DNA from: Cytophagaceae bacterium
GTDB taxonomy: Bacteria; Bacteroidota; Bacteroidia; Cytophagales; Spirosomataceae
Assembly: GCA_016722655.1 (NCBI GenBank)
Contig: JADKIR010000005.1
Location: forward strand, 1-64,000
Reading direction: 5' to 3'
DNA length: 64,000 nucleotides
This document shows positions 44,105 through 52,655 of the stretch, one piece after another; the first letter of the stretch is position 1; each line of letters opens with the position of its first letter. The notes under the pieces are model-generated. The model had not been told where the DNA came from and did not search any database. It saw only the letters and a list, made by a program, of their open reading frames with translations. The position numbers were made by a program, and so were the translations under genes.

Positions 44105-47100
44105 TTAAATTTTGATTTTTATCGTGGTTCCCATATTGATTGCACTGCTGATTTTATATTCAGCGTTTATTTTTTCGGCCCTCGCCCGCATGTTGATCAG
44201 TCCGTTTCCACCCCTCGGATCATCTAAAATAAAGCCTTTTCCATTGTCGCTTAATTCTATAATTTTCCGGTTTCTTTCCTGCCACATTTTAAGCGTAATC
44301 CGCTCTGCATCAGAATATTTCGCGGCATTGTTTAGAGCCTCTTTAAACAGATATATCAACTCCCTGCGTTTTTCAAAGTGCAAATTATCCGGATTAAAGT
44401 TATCTTCTATTTCTACAAAAAAATCAATGTTCCTGGCTTCACAAATCTCTTTTCCAAAATCCAAAATCCTTTCCAGCCAGTTTTCTTCATTATCGTTTTT
44501 AGGATTGAGCTCATATACCGCCAACCGCACTCTGCCCAGAATATCTCTTGCCTTATCGGCAATGGTTTGCAGGCGTTCTTTGATTTCAGCTTCTGAGCCT
44601 GTCTTTCTTTTGCTCAACTCACTATACATGGTTAAACTGCTCAATGAAGCCGCCAGGTCATCATGAAGGTTTCCTGAAATCTGATTCCGGAGCCTTTGCT
44701 GTCTTTCTCTTTCCAATTGGTTTCGGCGGAACTTATACCCCAAAGCCAATGAAAACAATACGATTTCAAACATTGAGCCTATCATCAACACATATTCCTG
44801 ATACAAACTGCTTAATACACCCAGATTTTGCAAGGCAATGATTAAAGATGCCGTAGTCAGAAAAAACACGGCAAAAGCATAAAAGTAAATAATGGCAATT
44901 CTACGTTTTATGTAAATTATGCAAACCAAATAATACAAAAACGAAAAAATCATACTCAGAGCAATCGCAAAATAGTTGATCTGATTGGGATGCCAGAAAG
45001 GGGTGACTATCAATAAAATAATAGAAAATGTAAGAATAAAATACTTGATGGGTTTCCAGAATTCTATTTCTTTTTCCAGCTCCAGGAATTTTTCGGTAAA
45101 TAAGGTGATAAAAATATAAGAGACGTACAAAAACATCAGAAAGGCGTATTCATTGAAGGGGTGATTTTGCCAGAAATATTGAAAAGAAAGACCATATATG
45201 GAGAATTGGAATAAACCCAAACTCAAAATATAAATCATGTAATAAAGATAGGTGCGATCCCGGATTGTAAAAAACAAAAACAGATTGTAAAAAGAAATAA
45301 GGATGATAAAACCGCTGAAAATACCCCAGACCAGTTTCCGGTTGCTGATATGAGCCGTAATTTCACTTTCATTCAGGATTCTTACGGGTATTTTTAAGTC
45401 ACGGGTGGTAGCCGCTCTTATGTAAACGTCATATTGCTGATTTTCAAGAAGATTAAGCTCAAAAATAGGGTTGGGGTCTTTTATTTTATATCGTTTAAAC
45501 GGCCACTGGTCACCGGATTTGCCATAAAATACCTCCTGATCTTTTTCAAAAATCCAGACTTCCAGCTCACTTAAGCGGGTGTTTTCTACTTCCAGAAACC
45601 AGGTTTGATTGGAATTATTCTTGATTTTAAACTTAACCCATGCCTGTGCATCGGTATAGAGGAAATTGGGAATCGCACCGCTTACTTCTTTCAGTTTTGA
45701 TTCAAAAGCCGGGTTGTTTATTTCCGGTCTTTTATATTGTCTATCCCCATCCAAAAACGCCTGAAAGTGAATGGGTATCAGCTCTTTGGCATTGTTGGTC
45801 AGTTGGTTATATTCAATCTGTGCTTCAGAGATTATATGACCCGGATAGAAATAATTCAGCCCATCTACGCCTCCAAAATACAGCCGGCCATCGTTTGATG
45901 CCAACGATGCAAAAGAATTGTATTCATAATCCTGCAATCCGTCGTTGAGGTTGAAGGTCACAAATTTTTCATCTTGTATATTGAGTTTGCAAATGCCCCG
46001 GTTGGTACTCAGCCAAAGGTTATTTGGATCTGAAAACTCACCGCAATAGACAAACTCATTGGGCATGCCCTCTTTTTGTCCATATTTTTTGATGATTTTA
46101 CCCGATTTGTTGAGGTAAAAGAGCCCATTGCTGGTGCCGACCCAAAAGTTTTTTCTGATATCTTGTTTCACAAAAACAGGAATCACATTTTTCAATAAAT
46201 GAAACGAAGAATTGTTTTTTTGCAGAAATAAACCCTTATCAATCGTAGAAATCAACCTTTCGGCTGGAGAAACAGAATAAGTAAAAATCACCCTGTCTTC
46301 TCTGAAACTTTCATCCCAGCTGATCTGGCCGTTTTGGGTATTGTATCTTAATATTCCTTTTTCAGTACTCATTATCAGGGTTTTGTCTGTATAGTCAAGA
46401 CTTCTGATAAAAGCATCCTCATTGTTTTGGAAGTATTTTTTTATAGGAATGTCCTTTACGGTTTCATTGACTATCTGAGCTAAACCATTGCTCGTGGCCA
46501 CAAATATCTTTCCATCCTGGGTTTTTAATAAATGGGAAAGGTGGTTGGAGGGAAGTTTAGAATTGGAAGTGATAAAATATTTTTTAAAACTTAGATCGTT
46601 CCGGTTGAGAAGCCAGAGCCCGCTGTTTAAGGTCGCCAGCCATAGATTATTTCCATCTTCACATACAGCCCTAATGCTGTTGTTTTTTAGCTCAGAAGGG
46701 AAATTGATAGGGAAATCGATCGACTTTTTGGCAAAATTGCCCGGTAAAATATCGATTTTATCAATACCATAGGGATCGCTGTTGGCCCAAACGATGTCAT
46801 TGTTATCGATGTACAGATGAGAAACCAGATTATCTTTTATGCCAGCTTTAAATTCACTGTTTCTTTTGATATTATCCATTTTTCCGGTTTTGGAATTATA
46901 AATTACCAAACCCAGAAACTCGGTTCCCATCCAAAGCTTACCTTTTGAATCAAAATCCAGACTTTGAACCAAACCAAAAATTTGCCCATTGAATTTGTCT
47001 ATCTTCTTGTATTTAAGTAGTTTAGGGTCAAATATTATTAAGCCTTCTGCAGTTCCCAGATATAACTTTTCATCAAATAGTTTAATCTTAATAATATTCA

Positions 47101-47797
47101 GATGTTTCCCGAAAACATTGTTTTTATTCTCCGAAAAATAGTTGGTACTTTTTCCGTTTTTGAAATGTACAAGTCCGTGGTTTTCTGCGATCCAGTATTC
47201 TGTCGGAGAAATAATTTCTATGGAATTAAAATTGCTGGTGAAGTTGGGTGTATATTTTATTTTTTTGTAAAAACTGGAATATTTTAAATTGTTGACATCC
47301 AGACTGATATATCCTTTTCTTGACGACATCAACCACAGTTTCCCAAACTTAAAGGCAATGGGCAGCACTTCTTCTCCCGGGAAAAAATTGGTAAACTGAT
47401 CTTTTTCAAAATCATACCTGCTCAATCCGTTTTCGTGGCCTACCCATACATCTGCATTGGAATCTTCCAGGATACCTGAGATTTTCAGACCCGAAACACT
47501 TCTTTTTTGATCGGGGTCCGGTTTGTAGATACTGATTTTCTTCCCGTCAAAAATATTGAGCCCATCCTGACTACCAAACCACATATAACCGCGGCTGTCT
47601 TTCAAAATGGCATAGATAGAACCCTGAGACAGGCCTTCCTTTGTGCCGAAATGGTTCACCCGGTAAGGTGGCAATTGTCCGGAAGTGCTGATTGTAAGGA
47701 AAATGAGGATCCCAACTAAAAGTTTATATTTTATTCCAATCAATTTTTTAATAATAGTTTTAAACGAAAAACCCCTCAAGATAGTCACTCCGGGCAT
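44105..47797 (-). CDS. Two-component sensor kinase with N-terminal propeller and 7TMR-DISM module
   Basis: The protein has 1230 residues. A signal segment (YKLLVGILIFLTISTSGQ) is followed by Reg_prop repeats from about 45 to 640 (LSQGSIYAILKDSRGYMWFG, LWMGTEFLGLVIYN), a periplasmic DISMED2-like beta-sandwich (about 700-830), seven membrane helices (about 845-1020), a HisKA_3 dimerisation domain with the phosphorylated His in NLHDDLAASL (near 1043), and a HATPase with EALNNAAKYS (near 1152), DNGKGF and GNGLINMRARAE. It probably senses an extracellular ligand and signals to the LuxR-type regulator next to it. Fusing the DISM unit to propellers is less usual. Confidence 0.85.
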   Translation of the reverse strand: MPGVTILRGFSFKTIIKKLIGIKYKLLVGILIFLTISTSGQLPPYRVNHFGTKEGLSQGSIYAILKDSRGYMWFGSQDGLNIFDGKKISIYKPDPDQKRSVSGLKISGILEDSNADVWVGHENGLSRYDFEKDQFTNFFPGEEVLPIAFKFGKLWLMSSRKGYISLDVNNLKYSSFYKKIKYTPNFTSNFNSIEIISPTEYWIAENHGLVHFKNGKSTNYFSENKNNVFGKHLNIIKIKLFDEKLYLGTAEGLIIFDPKLLKYKKIDKFNGQIFGLVQSLDFDSKGKLWMGTEFLGLVIYNSKTGKMDNIKRNSEFKAGIKDNLVSHLYIDNNDIVWANSDPYGIDKIDILPGNFAKKSIDFPINFPSELKNNSIRAVCEDGNNLWLATLNSGLWLLNRNDLSFKKYFITSNSKLPSNHLSHLLKTQDGKIFVATSNGLAQIVNETVKDIPIKKYFQNNEDAFIRSLDYTDKTLIMSTEKGILRYNTQNGQISWDESFREDRVIFTYSVSPAERLISTIDKGLFLQKNNSSFHLLKNVIPVFVKQDIRKNFWVGTSNGLFYLNKSGKIIKKYGQKEGMPNEFVYCGEFSDPNNLWLSTNRGICKLNIQDEKFVTFNLNDGLQDYEYNSFASLASNDGRLYFGGVDGLNYFYPGHIISEAQIEYNQLTNNAKELIPIHFQAFLDGDRQYKRPEINNPAFESKLKEVSGAIPNFLYTDAQAWVKFKIKNNSNQTWFLEVENTRLSELEVWIFEKDQEVFYGKSGDQWPFKRYKIKDPNPIFELNLLENQQYDVYIRAATTRDLKIPVRILNESEITAHISNRKLVWGIFSGFIILISFYNLFLFFTIRDRTYLYYMIYILSLGLFQFSIYGLSFQYFWQNHPFNEYAFLMFLYVSYIFITLFTEKFLELEKEIEFWKPIKYFILTFSIILLIVTPFWHPNQINYFAIALSMIFSFLYYLVCIIYIKRRIAIIYFYAFAVFFLTTASLIIALQNLGVLSSLYQEYVLMIGSMFEIVLFSLALGYKFRRNQLERERQQRLRNQISGNLHDDLAASLSSLTMYSELSKRKTGSEAEIKERLQTIADKARDILGRVRLAVYELNPKNDNEENWLERILDFGKEICEARNIDFFVEIEDNFNPDNLHFEKRRELIYLFKEALNNAAKYSDAERITLKMWQERNRKIIELSDNGKGFILDDPRGGNGLINMRARAEKINAEYKISSAINMGTTIKIKI

Positions 47798-47833
47798 ATT
47801 TTAAGAAATAAAAGGAATGAATTTTATCTTATG

Positions 47834-47863
47834 ACAAAAAAAGCAGACCTTTTGAGCCTGCTT
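47834..47863 (-). terminator. Rho-independent terminator after the Bax inhibitor-1 gene
   Basis: On the minus strand AAGCAGGC, seven-nt loop, GTCTGCTT, then seven T. It is an 8-bp stem with one G-T pair, 20 bp after the stop at 47884. Confidence 0.75.
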
Positions 47864-47883
47864 TCTAATATTTTCAAATAAAT

Positions 47884-48579
47884 CTATCTCCTTGAGCGTA
47901 ACAAGATTCTTAATATATACCAGTACATCAACATAATTGAGGCAAAAAGCTGTAATGCCGCTCCTACATATTGTTCGGTATGATAAACTTCTTTCATATT
48001 TTGGGTATTGTATAAAATGCTCCCACCGGCAAGTAAAACCATCGCCAGAGAGAACCAAAGGCCCAATTCGAAGCCAAATAATGCCCCGCAAACAATTAAA
48101 CCAATTGAAATAAAACCTCCCAATACAAGGATGCTCTTCATAAATGAGAAATCAGTACTACTGGTAAAACCCAAATAGGTGAGTCCGGCAAAGAGAAACA
48201 AGGTAAACAGACCCGCCTGAAGCAATACATCGGCTGAATCGGCAAGACCCACCACAATGTACATCATAGGCAGAAATATGAGGGCTTCTATCAAAACATA
48301 AAGTCCCAGCCCGGCATACTGAACGTTGCGGCTCTCTGACATTACGAAACCATTGGCCAGCATTGATGCCAACCAGAAAATCCCGATTATGGCCAGCCAG
48401 GTAAGTCGGCCGCCTAACATGAACTCAATAACGGCTGGAGGGGTAAAAATCAATAAAATAGTCTCAACTAAGATGAATGCTAAAATTGCCATCGCCACAT
48501 GGAGATAAGTCTTTTTGTAAAAATTAACTCTCTCAGTATCAGAGGCGTTTGCAACAAGTTGGTAATCAAAATTTTCCAT
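47884..48579 (-). CDS. Bax inhibitor-1 / YccA family membrane protein
   Basis: The protein has 231 residues and seven membrane helices. FYKKTYLHVAMAILAFILVE near 20 is followed by EALIFLPMMYIVVGLADSAD, GLTYLGFTSSTDFSFMKSIL and ILYNTQNMKEVYHTEQYVGA, ending in LRILLRSRR. The family contains pH-sensitive Ca2+ leak channels (BsYetJ) and FtsH-modulating YccA. Single gene with a good terminator. Confidence 0.85.
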   Translation of the reverse strand: MENFDYQLVANASDTERVNFYKKTYLHVAMAILAFILVETILLIFTPPAVIEFMLGGRLTWLAIIGIFWLASMLANGFVMSESRNVQYAGLGLYVLIEALIFLPMMYIVVGLADSADVLLQAGLFTLFLFAGLTYLGFTSSTDFSFMKSILVLGGFISIGLIVCGALFGFELGLWFSLAMVLLAGGSILYNTQNMKEVYHTEQYVGAALQLFASIMLMYWYILRILLRSRR

Positions 48580-48674
48580 TTTTTTTGTGTTTTAATAAAT
48601 TAAAAAATAAATAAAATTGCGGTAAAAAGTCTTTTAAGAATATTTCTGATGTCCGACAAATATAAATAAAAAAA

Positions 48675-48853
48675 ATGTTCCTTTAAATCATAAAACAGTC
48701 CGTTCTAAAAATTTGATTCATACAAACATTAATCTTAATAAGAATTTGAAAATCAAATTTTTAGAGAGGATCATTGTTTTATGAAGGTTTTTTTGCTTAC
48801 TTTTTTTCAAAAAAAAGTAAGTCCCAGCCGGAAAGGCGACGCAAAGAAAATTT
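48675..48853. repeat. About 190-bp dispersed repeat, copy B (inverted relative to 3981-4168)
   Basis: This is the reverse complement of copy A, with the same nested inverted repeats: CTAAAAATTTGATT with AATCAAATTTTTAG, and TACTTTTTTTCAAAAAAAAGTA. It fills most of the gap 48580-49121 ahead of grpE. The rest of the gap is AT-rich and will contain the grpE promoter, which I could not fix. Confidence 0.75.
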
Positions 48854-49121
48854 AAAGAAAGGTACTTTTTGTAATGAAAAAAAACTTTCCTGGCAGTATT
48901 TTAAGGCCATAATATTGGATAAATAGAATTTAGTTGGACAATAAATATTATAAAAATATACAAAAATCATACTTGATTTAATTTTGAAGTTAAAAAGTTT
49001 TAAGTCAATAGGATTATGAATTTTTTTATTGTCAAATAATATCAATATCTGACACTTTGGCAGAAAAATCATTTATGGAATAATTATTGAAAACCTGATA
49101 AGAAATTTTAATCTGTTTTGT

Positions 49122-49667
49122 ATGAAAAAGGCAAAGAAAGAGGAGGAAATTGTGAAAAATGATGAAAATATAGAAGCCACAGAACCTTCTAATGACACTC
49201 CGATGTTTGAGGAAATGTTGAGCGAGTCCCAAAAACTGGAATCTGAAATCGCTGAGGCAAAAGATAAGTATATCAGGTTATATTCTGAATTCGACAATTT
49301 CAGACGCAGAACTGCAAAAGAAAAAATCGAAACCGTGATGCATGCCACCGAAGGCCTCATGAAAGAGCTGTTGCCTATCATGGATGATTTTGAAAGAGCT
49401 CAGAAATCAATGGAGACCACTGAGGATATCAAGGCGATCAAAGAAGGTATTGATTTGATTTTTAATAAATTACAAAAGACCTTACAAGCCAAAGGCCTCA
49501 AAGTCATGGAATCAAAAGATCAGACTTTTGATGTGGAACTGCATGAATGTATCACGCAGTTTGCTGCCGGCGATGACAAAAAAGGCCTGGTGATTGATGA
49601 AGTAGAAAAAGGTTATTATCTCAACGATAAGGTAATCAGATACGCCAAAGTGGTGGTAGGTAGCTGA
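49122..49667 (+). CDS. grpE: GrpE nucleotide exchange factor
   Basis: The protein has 181 residues. A charged N-terminus leads into a long coiled coil (SESQKLESEIAEAKDKYIRL, YSEFDNFRRRTAKEKIE). The C-terminal beta domain follows (DVELHECITQFAAGDDKKGL, VIDEVEKGYYLNDKVIRYAK, VVVGS). It releases ADP from DnaK. dnaJ follows after 63 bp; dnaK is not in the window. Confidence 0.95.
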   Translation: MKKAKKEEEIVKNDENIEATEPSNDTPMFEEMLSESQKLESEIAEAKDKYIRLYSEFDNFRRRTAKEKIETVMHATEGLMKELLPIMDDFERAQKSMETTEDIKAIKEGIDLIFNKLQKTLQAKGLKVMESKDQTFDVELHECITQFAAGDDKKGLVIDEVEKGYYLNDKVIRYAKVVVGS

Positions 49668-49730
49668 TTATCCGTTCAAAAATATTAAATAGCTGAAAGC
49701 TTATAGCTGACGGCCCAAAGCAAAATATTA

Positions 49731-50885
49731 ATGGCTAAAAAAGATTATTACGAAGTACTGGGAGTGTCAAAGTCGGTTACGGCTGAGGAGCTGAAAAAAG
49801 CTTACCGGAAACTTGCCATCAAATATCACCCTGACAAAAACCCCGGTGACAAAGAGGCAGAAGACAAGTTTAAGGAGATAGCCGAGGCCTATGGCGTGCT
49901 TTCTGACCCTGACAAAAAGGCAAAGTATGACAGATTCGGACATGAAGGTCTGGGTGGCGGAGGCTTTGGCGGTGCCGGTGGCGTAAACATGGAAGATATT
50001 TTTAGCCAGTTTGGTGATATTTTTGGTGATGGCAGCCCATTCGGCAGCTTTTTCGGCGGTGGCCGGAGTAGCGGTGGCTCCAGAAGGGCAGTGAGGAAAG
50101 GTTCTGACCTCAGAATCAAACTTAAGCTCAACCTGGAAGAAATTGCCAATGGCGTAGAGAAAAAAATCAAGGTAAAAAGATACGTTTCCTGTAAATCTTG
50201 TAGCGGTAACGGCTCCAAACACGGAAACTCACTCCAAACTTGCGGTACTTGTAATGGCTCTGGCCAAATCAGACGGGTACAACAAACCATGTTAGGGCAA
50301 ATGGTAACCACCAACACCTGTCATGTGTGTAACGGAGAAGGAAAAGTAGTACTCGATCGTTGTGATGTTTGTTTTGGAGAAGGCCGGGTGCTCGAGGAAG
50401 ACATGATTACCATCAAAATACCTGCCGGTGTTGCCGAAGGAATGCAGCTTTCGATGTCGGGCAAAGGAAACGTGCCTAGTCGTGGTGGTGTGGCCGGTGA
50501 TTTGTTGATTCAGATTGAAGAAGAGGAGCATCCGCAACTGAAGAGAGACGGCAACAACCTGATTTATGACCTGCCCCTCAACTTTGTAGATGCCGTATTG
50601 GGCCGTGAAGTGGAGATTCCGGTGGTGACTGGGAAAGTTAAAATACATATCAAGGCAGGAACGCAGGCAGGAGAGGTTTTGAGGTTAAAAGGCAAAGGCT
50701 TAAAAGACCTGAACGGTTACGGCACAGGCGATCAGCTGATATATGTAAACATTTATACGCCCAAAACAGTTAGTACAGAAGAAAAGGCAATATTGGAAAA
50801 GCTAAGAGAGTCGCCAAACTTCCAGCCCAAAGCCGGAAGCGACAATAAGAGCATATTCGACAAAATGAAAGACTTCTTTCATTGA
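49731..50885 (+). CDS. dnaJ: DnaJ chaperone
   Basis: The protein has 384 residues. The J domain (YYEVLGVSKSVTAEELKKAY, HPDKNPG) is followed by a G-rich stretch, four zinc-binding CxxCxG(N/S/E)G motifs (CKSCSGNG, CGTCNGSG, CHVCNGEG, CDVCFGEG at about 156-222), a substrate-binding domain (GVAEGMQLSMSGKGNVPSRG) and a C-terminal domain. It delivers clients to DnaK and stimulates its ATPase. Forms a grpE-dnaJ operon with a terminator after it. Confidence 0.97.
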   Translation: MAKKDYYEVLGVSKSVTAEELKKAYRKLAIKYHPDKNPGDKEAEDKFKEIAEAYGVLSDPDKKAKYDRFGHEGLGGGGFGGAGGVNMEDIFSQFGDIFGDGSPFGSFFGGGRSSGGSRRAVRKGSDLRIKLKLNLEEIANGVEKKIKVKRYVSCKSCSGNGSKHGNSLQTCGTCNGSGQIRRVQQTMLGQMVTTNTCHVCNGEGKVVLDRCDVCFGEGRVLEEDMITIKIPAGVAEGMQLSMSGKGNVPSRGGVAGDLLIQIEEEEHPQLKRDGNNLIYDLPLNFVDAVLGREVEIPVVTGKVKIHIKAGTQAGEVLRLKGKGLKDLNGYGTGDQLIYVNIYTPKTVSTEEKAILEKLRESPNFQPKAGSDNKSIFDKMKDFFH

Positions 50886-50906
50886 TACAAACTAAAAACT
50901 ATATAG

Positions 50907-50942
50907 AATGGTCTTCTTTGAAAAAGGGAGGCCATTTTTTTG
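50907..50942 (+). terminator. Rho-independent terminator after dnaJ
   Basis: AATGGTCT, about 14-nt loop, AGGCCATT, then eight T. It is an 8-bp stem with one G-T pair, 22 bp after the dnaJ stop. Confidence 0.8.
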
Positions 50943-50978
50943 TGGTGCTGTTTAGTTTCTTGTAATTTCCTTTCTTTT

Positions 50979-51106
50979 AATTATTGATTTTACTAAACCT
51001 GGAAGTATCATTGAAATTAATGAATGGTGAGTGGTATTCCCATTCTCCGGTCAAAGACTGGAATTCGCACATTCGAAGGCTGGAACCTTTGCACGGCGGG
51101 GCTTTT
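50979..51106 (-). repeat. 120-bp dispersed repeat, copy 1
   Basis: It begins with TTATTGATTTTACTAAACCT and GGAAGTATCATTGAAATTAA and ends with a hairpin-forming part (TCAAAGACTGG / AAGGCTGGAACCTTTG). On the minus strand it lies 60 bp after the lipoprotein gene stop at 51169. Other copies: 52369-52487 and 55965-56092. Confidence 0.85.
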
Positions 51107-51168
51107 CTGTGCTTTGGCCTTGTGTGGATGCAAAAGATCTTGTAAATTTTAGTGTTATGTAGAGTTTT

Positions 51169-51972
51169 TTATTTAATCCTCAAAGGTATTCTTTGGTACT
51201 TTTCTATATGATAAATTTCATTTTTATGATTAAAGAAGTCTTTTTCAATTAAGAATCCTTTGGAGTCATACTTGTACGTTTTATAGTTATTTCCAGCACT
51301 ATGTGTTACATCTGATGTAATCGGGTTGTCGGTGCTTTTAATCTCTTCTTTTATAAGTTTATTTTTATTGTTATAAGTGAAAAATTCTTTCTCATAAAGT
51401 CCGTTTCTAAAGCGTTCTATTCTTATTAAATTTCCGCGGGAATCGTAGTAATATTGACCTTTCCAATTAAGGACTTTGTTAATGTAAGTAAATTCCTTAT
51501 CAACCTTATTTTGCTTGTAAGTATATTCTCTCCAATACCTAATTCTCTCACCATCTTCTGCGTTAAACTCATGGATTAATTCTCTTATAATTTGATTGTG
51601 AATGTTGTAAAATTTAGTTTGTTCATATTTAATTGTGTCCAAATTTACAACCGAATCTCGGGTTATATAGTCCGCTATATAATTACCTTCTAAATCATGA
51701 ATTAGTAAGTTTCTAACAAAACCTGGACAAATTCGTCCCCATTTGGTTTCGATAAGTTGGCCCTTGTTGTAATAGTAAGTCATACAACTTTCATCCTCAA
51801 TCCGACGAATTAAAATGTCGTTTTTATAGAATTCGGAAGATTCAAATATATTTAAGTCCGATAAAGTTCTTATTTCATAATCATAATCATCGAACATGTA
51901 ATGTCGATCCGAATTATCTCTACAAGAAATATTGAGGAGGAAAACGAATAGTAAATGATAAGGTTTAAACAT
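51169..51972 (-). CDS. Hypothetical lipoprotein with YD-like repeat texture, cassette-like gene
   Basis: The protein has 267 residues. MFKPYHLLFVFLLNISC is a lipoprotein signal (Cys17). The mature part has tyrosine-rich short repeats (MTYYYNKGQLIETKWG, GQYYYDSRGNLIRIERF, EFFTYNNKNKLIKEE, KTYKYDSKGFLIEKDF) reminiscent of RHS/YD repeats. The function is unknown. An attI-like site and 62-bp element precede it and a 120-bp repeat follows it, so it forms a one-gene module like the cassettes near 12 kb. Confidence 0.6.
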   Translation of the reverse strand: MFKPYHLLFVFLLNISCRDNSDRHYMFDDYDYEIRTLSDLNIFESSEFYKNDILIRRIEDESCMTYYYNKGQLIETKWGRICPGFVRNLLIHDLEGNYIADYITRDSVVNLDTIKYEQTKFYNIHNQIIRELIHEFNAEDGERIRYWREYTYKQNKVDKEFTYINKVLNWKGQYYYDSRGNLIRIERFRNGLYEKEFFTYNNKNKLIKEEIKSTDNPITSDVTHSAGNNYKTYKYDSKGFLIEKDFFNHKNEIYHIEKYQRIPLRIK

Positions 51973-51984
51973 TCTCTTTAAATT

Positions 51985-52029
51985 CTACATAACATTAGTA
52001 TAGATCCAATTACGTCGCCAATTGCGTCT
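51985..52029 (-). other. attI-like half-site ahead of lipoprotein gene
   Basis: On the minus strand GACGCAATTGG, a short spacer with AATTGGATCTATACTAATG, then GTTATGT, 12 bp before the ATG at 51972. Nearly the same sequence lies at 57281-57325, and a diverged one at 12853-12897. Confidence 0.5.
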
Positions 52030-52100
52030 ATATCGCTATTAATTGTAATCGACATTTCTTGTTTAATTACTTTATTTTCAAACATATATCTGTTGGTAAT

Positions 52101-52162
52101 CATTCGTTGTCGGTTAATACATTTCACATTGCAGACCGTGTGGTCTAAAATCATAACGAATG
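52101..52162 (-). promoter_or_regulatory. 62-bp leader element, copy J
   Basis: The plus strand begins CATTCGTTGTCGGTTAATAC, has GCAGACCGTGTGGTCT (hairpin AGACC/GGTCT) and ends AACGAATG; the ends are 8-bp inverted repeats. The identity with copy I continues outward for about 90 bp and inward to the attI-like site. On the minus strand a TATGTTTG box (52079-52086), like a Bacteroidota -7 element, lies between it and the gene. Confidence 0.65.
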
Positions 52163-52368
52163 TAAAAAATTGATTTTGAAAGGCAAATAAATAAATGTGA
52201 TTTTTCTTTTTCGGTTATCAATCAGTGGTTTCCGGGCTTCGTAGCAGGAGTAAAAGGAAATTATCAGTTTAAGGTTTCTCATTGTAGCGTATCAGTGTAT
52301 TTATATTCCAGTGCATCAAATTACGCAAGAAATGAAGAAATCGTCGATGTTGCCGTTTCTTCAGTGCC

Positions 52369-52487
52369 AATTATTGATTTTACTAAACCTGGAAGTATCA
52401 TTGAAATTAATGAATGGTGAATTACTTTCTCTGGTCAAAGACCGGTATTCACACGCACTAAGGCTGGAGCCTTTGCACAGCTGGGTT
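52369..52487 (-). repeat. 120-bp dispersed repeat, copy 2
   Basis: It has the same start and hairpin-forming end as copy 1, with GGTCAAAGACC as a small perfect palindrome. It lies 200 bp outside the 62-bp element of copy J. The lipoprotein gene at 51169 is therefore enclosed by two direct copies. The rest of the gap 52163-52655 holds no gene; the promoter of the esterase/cellulase gene must lie in 52490-52655. Confidence 0.85.
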
Positions 52488-52655
52488 AAAAAGGTTTACT
52501 TAGTTACCTTTTTGTATTATTCGTAAATGTTAACTCATTATTACCCGTTTAGCAGGTTAAAAATAAAATGTCAATACGCTAATAATCCATTAAATAAAAT
52601 GATGTAGCAATAATTAAAGTAAGATTGCATCTTTACTTGATAAAAAACGCATCAA

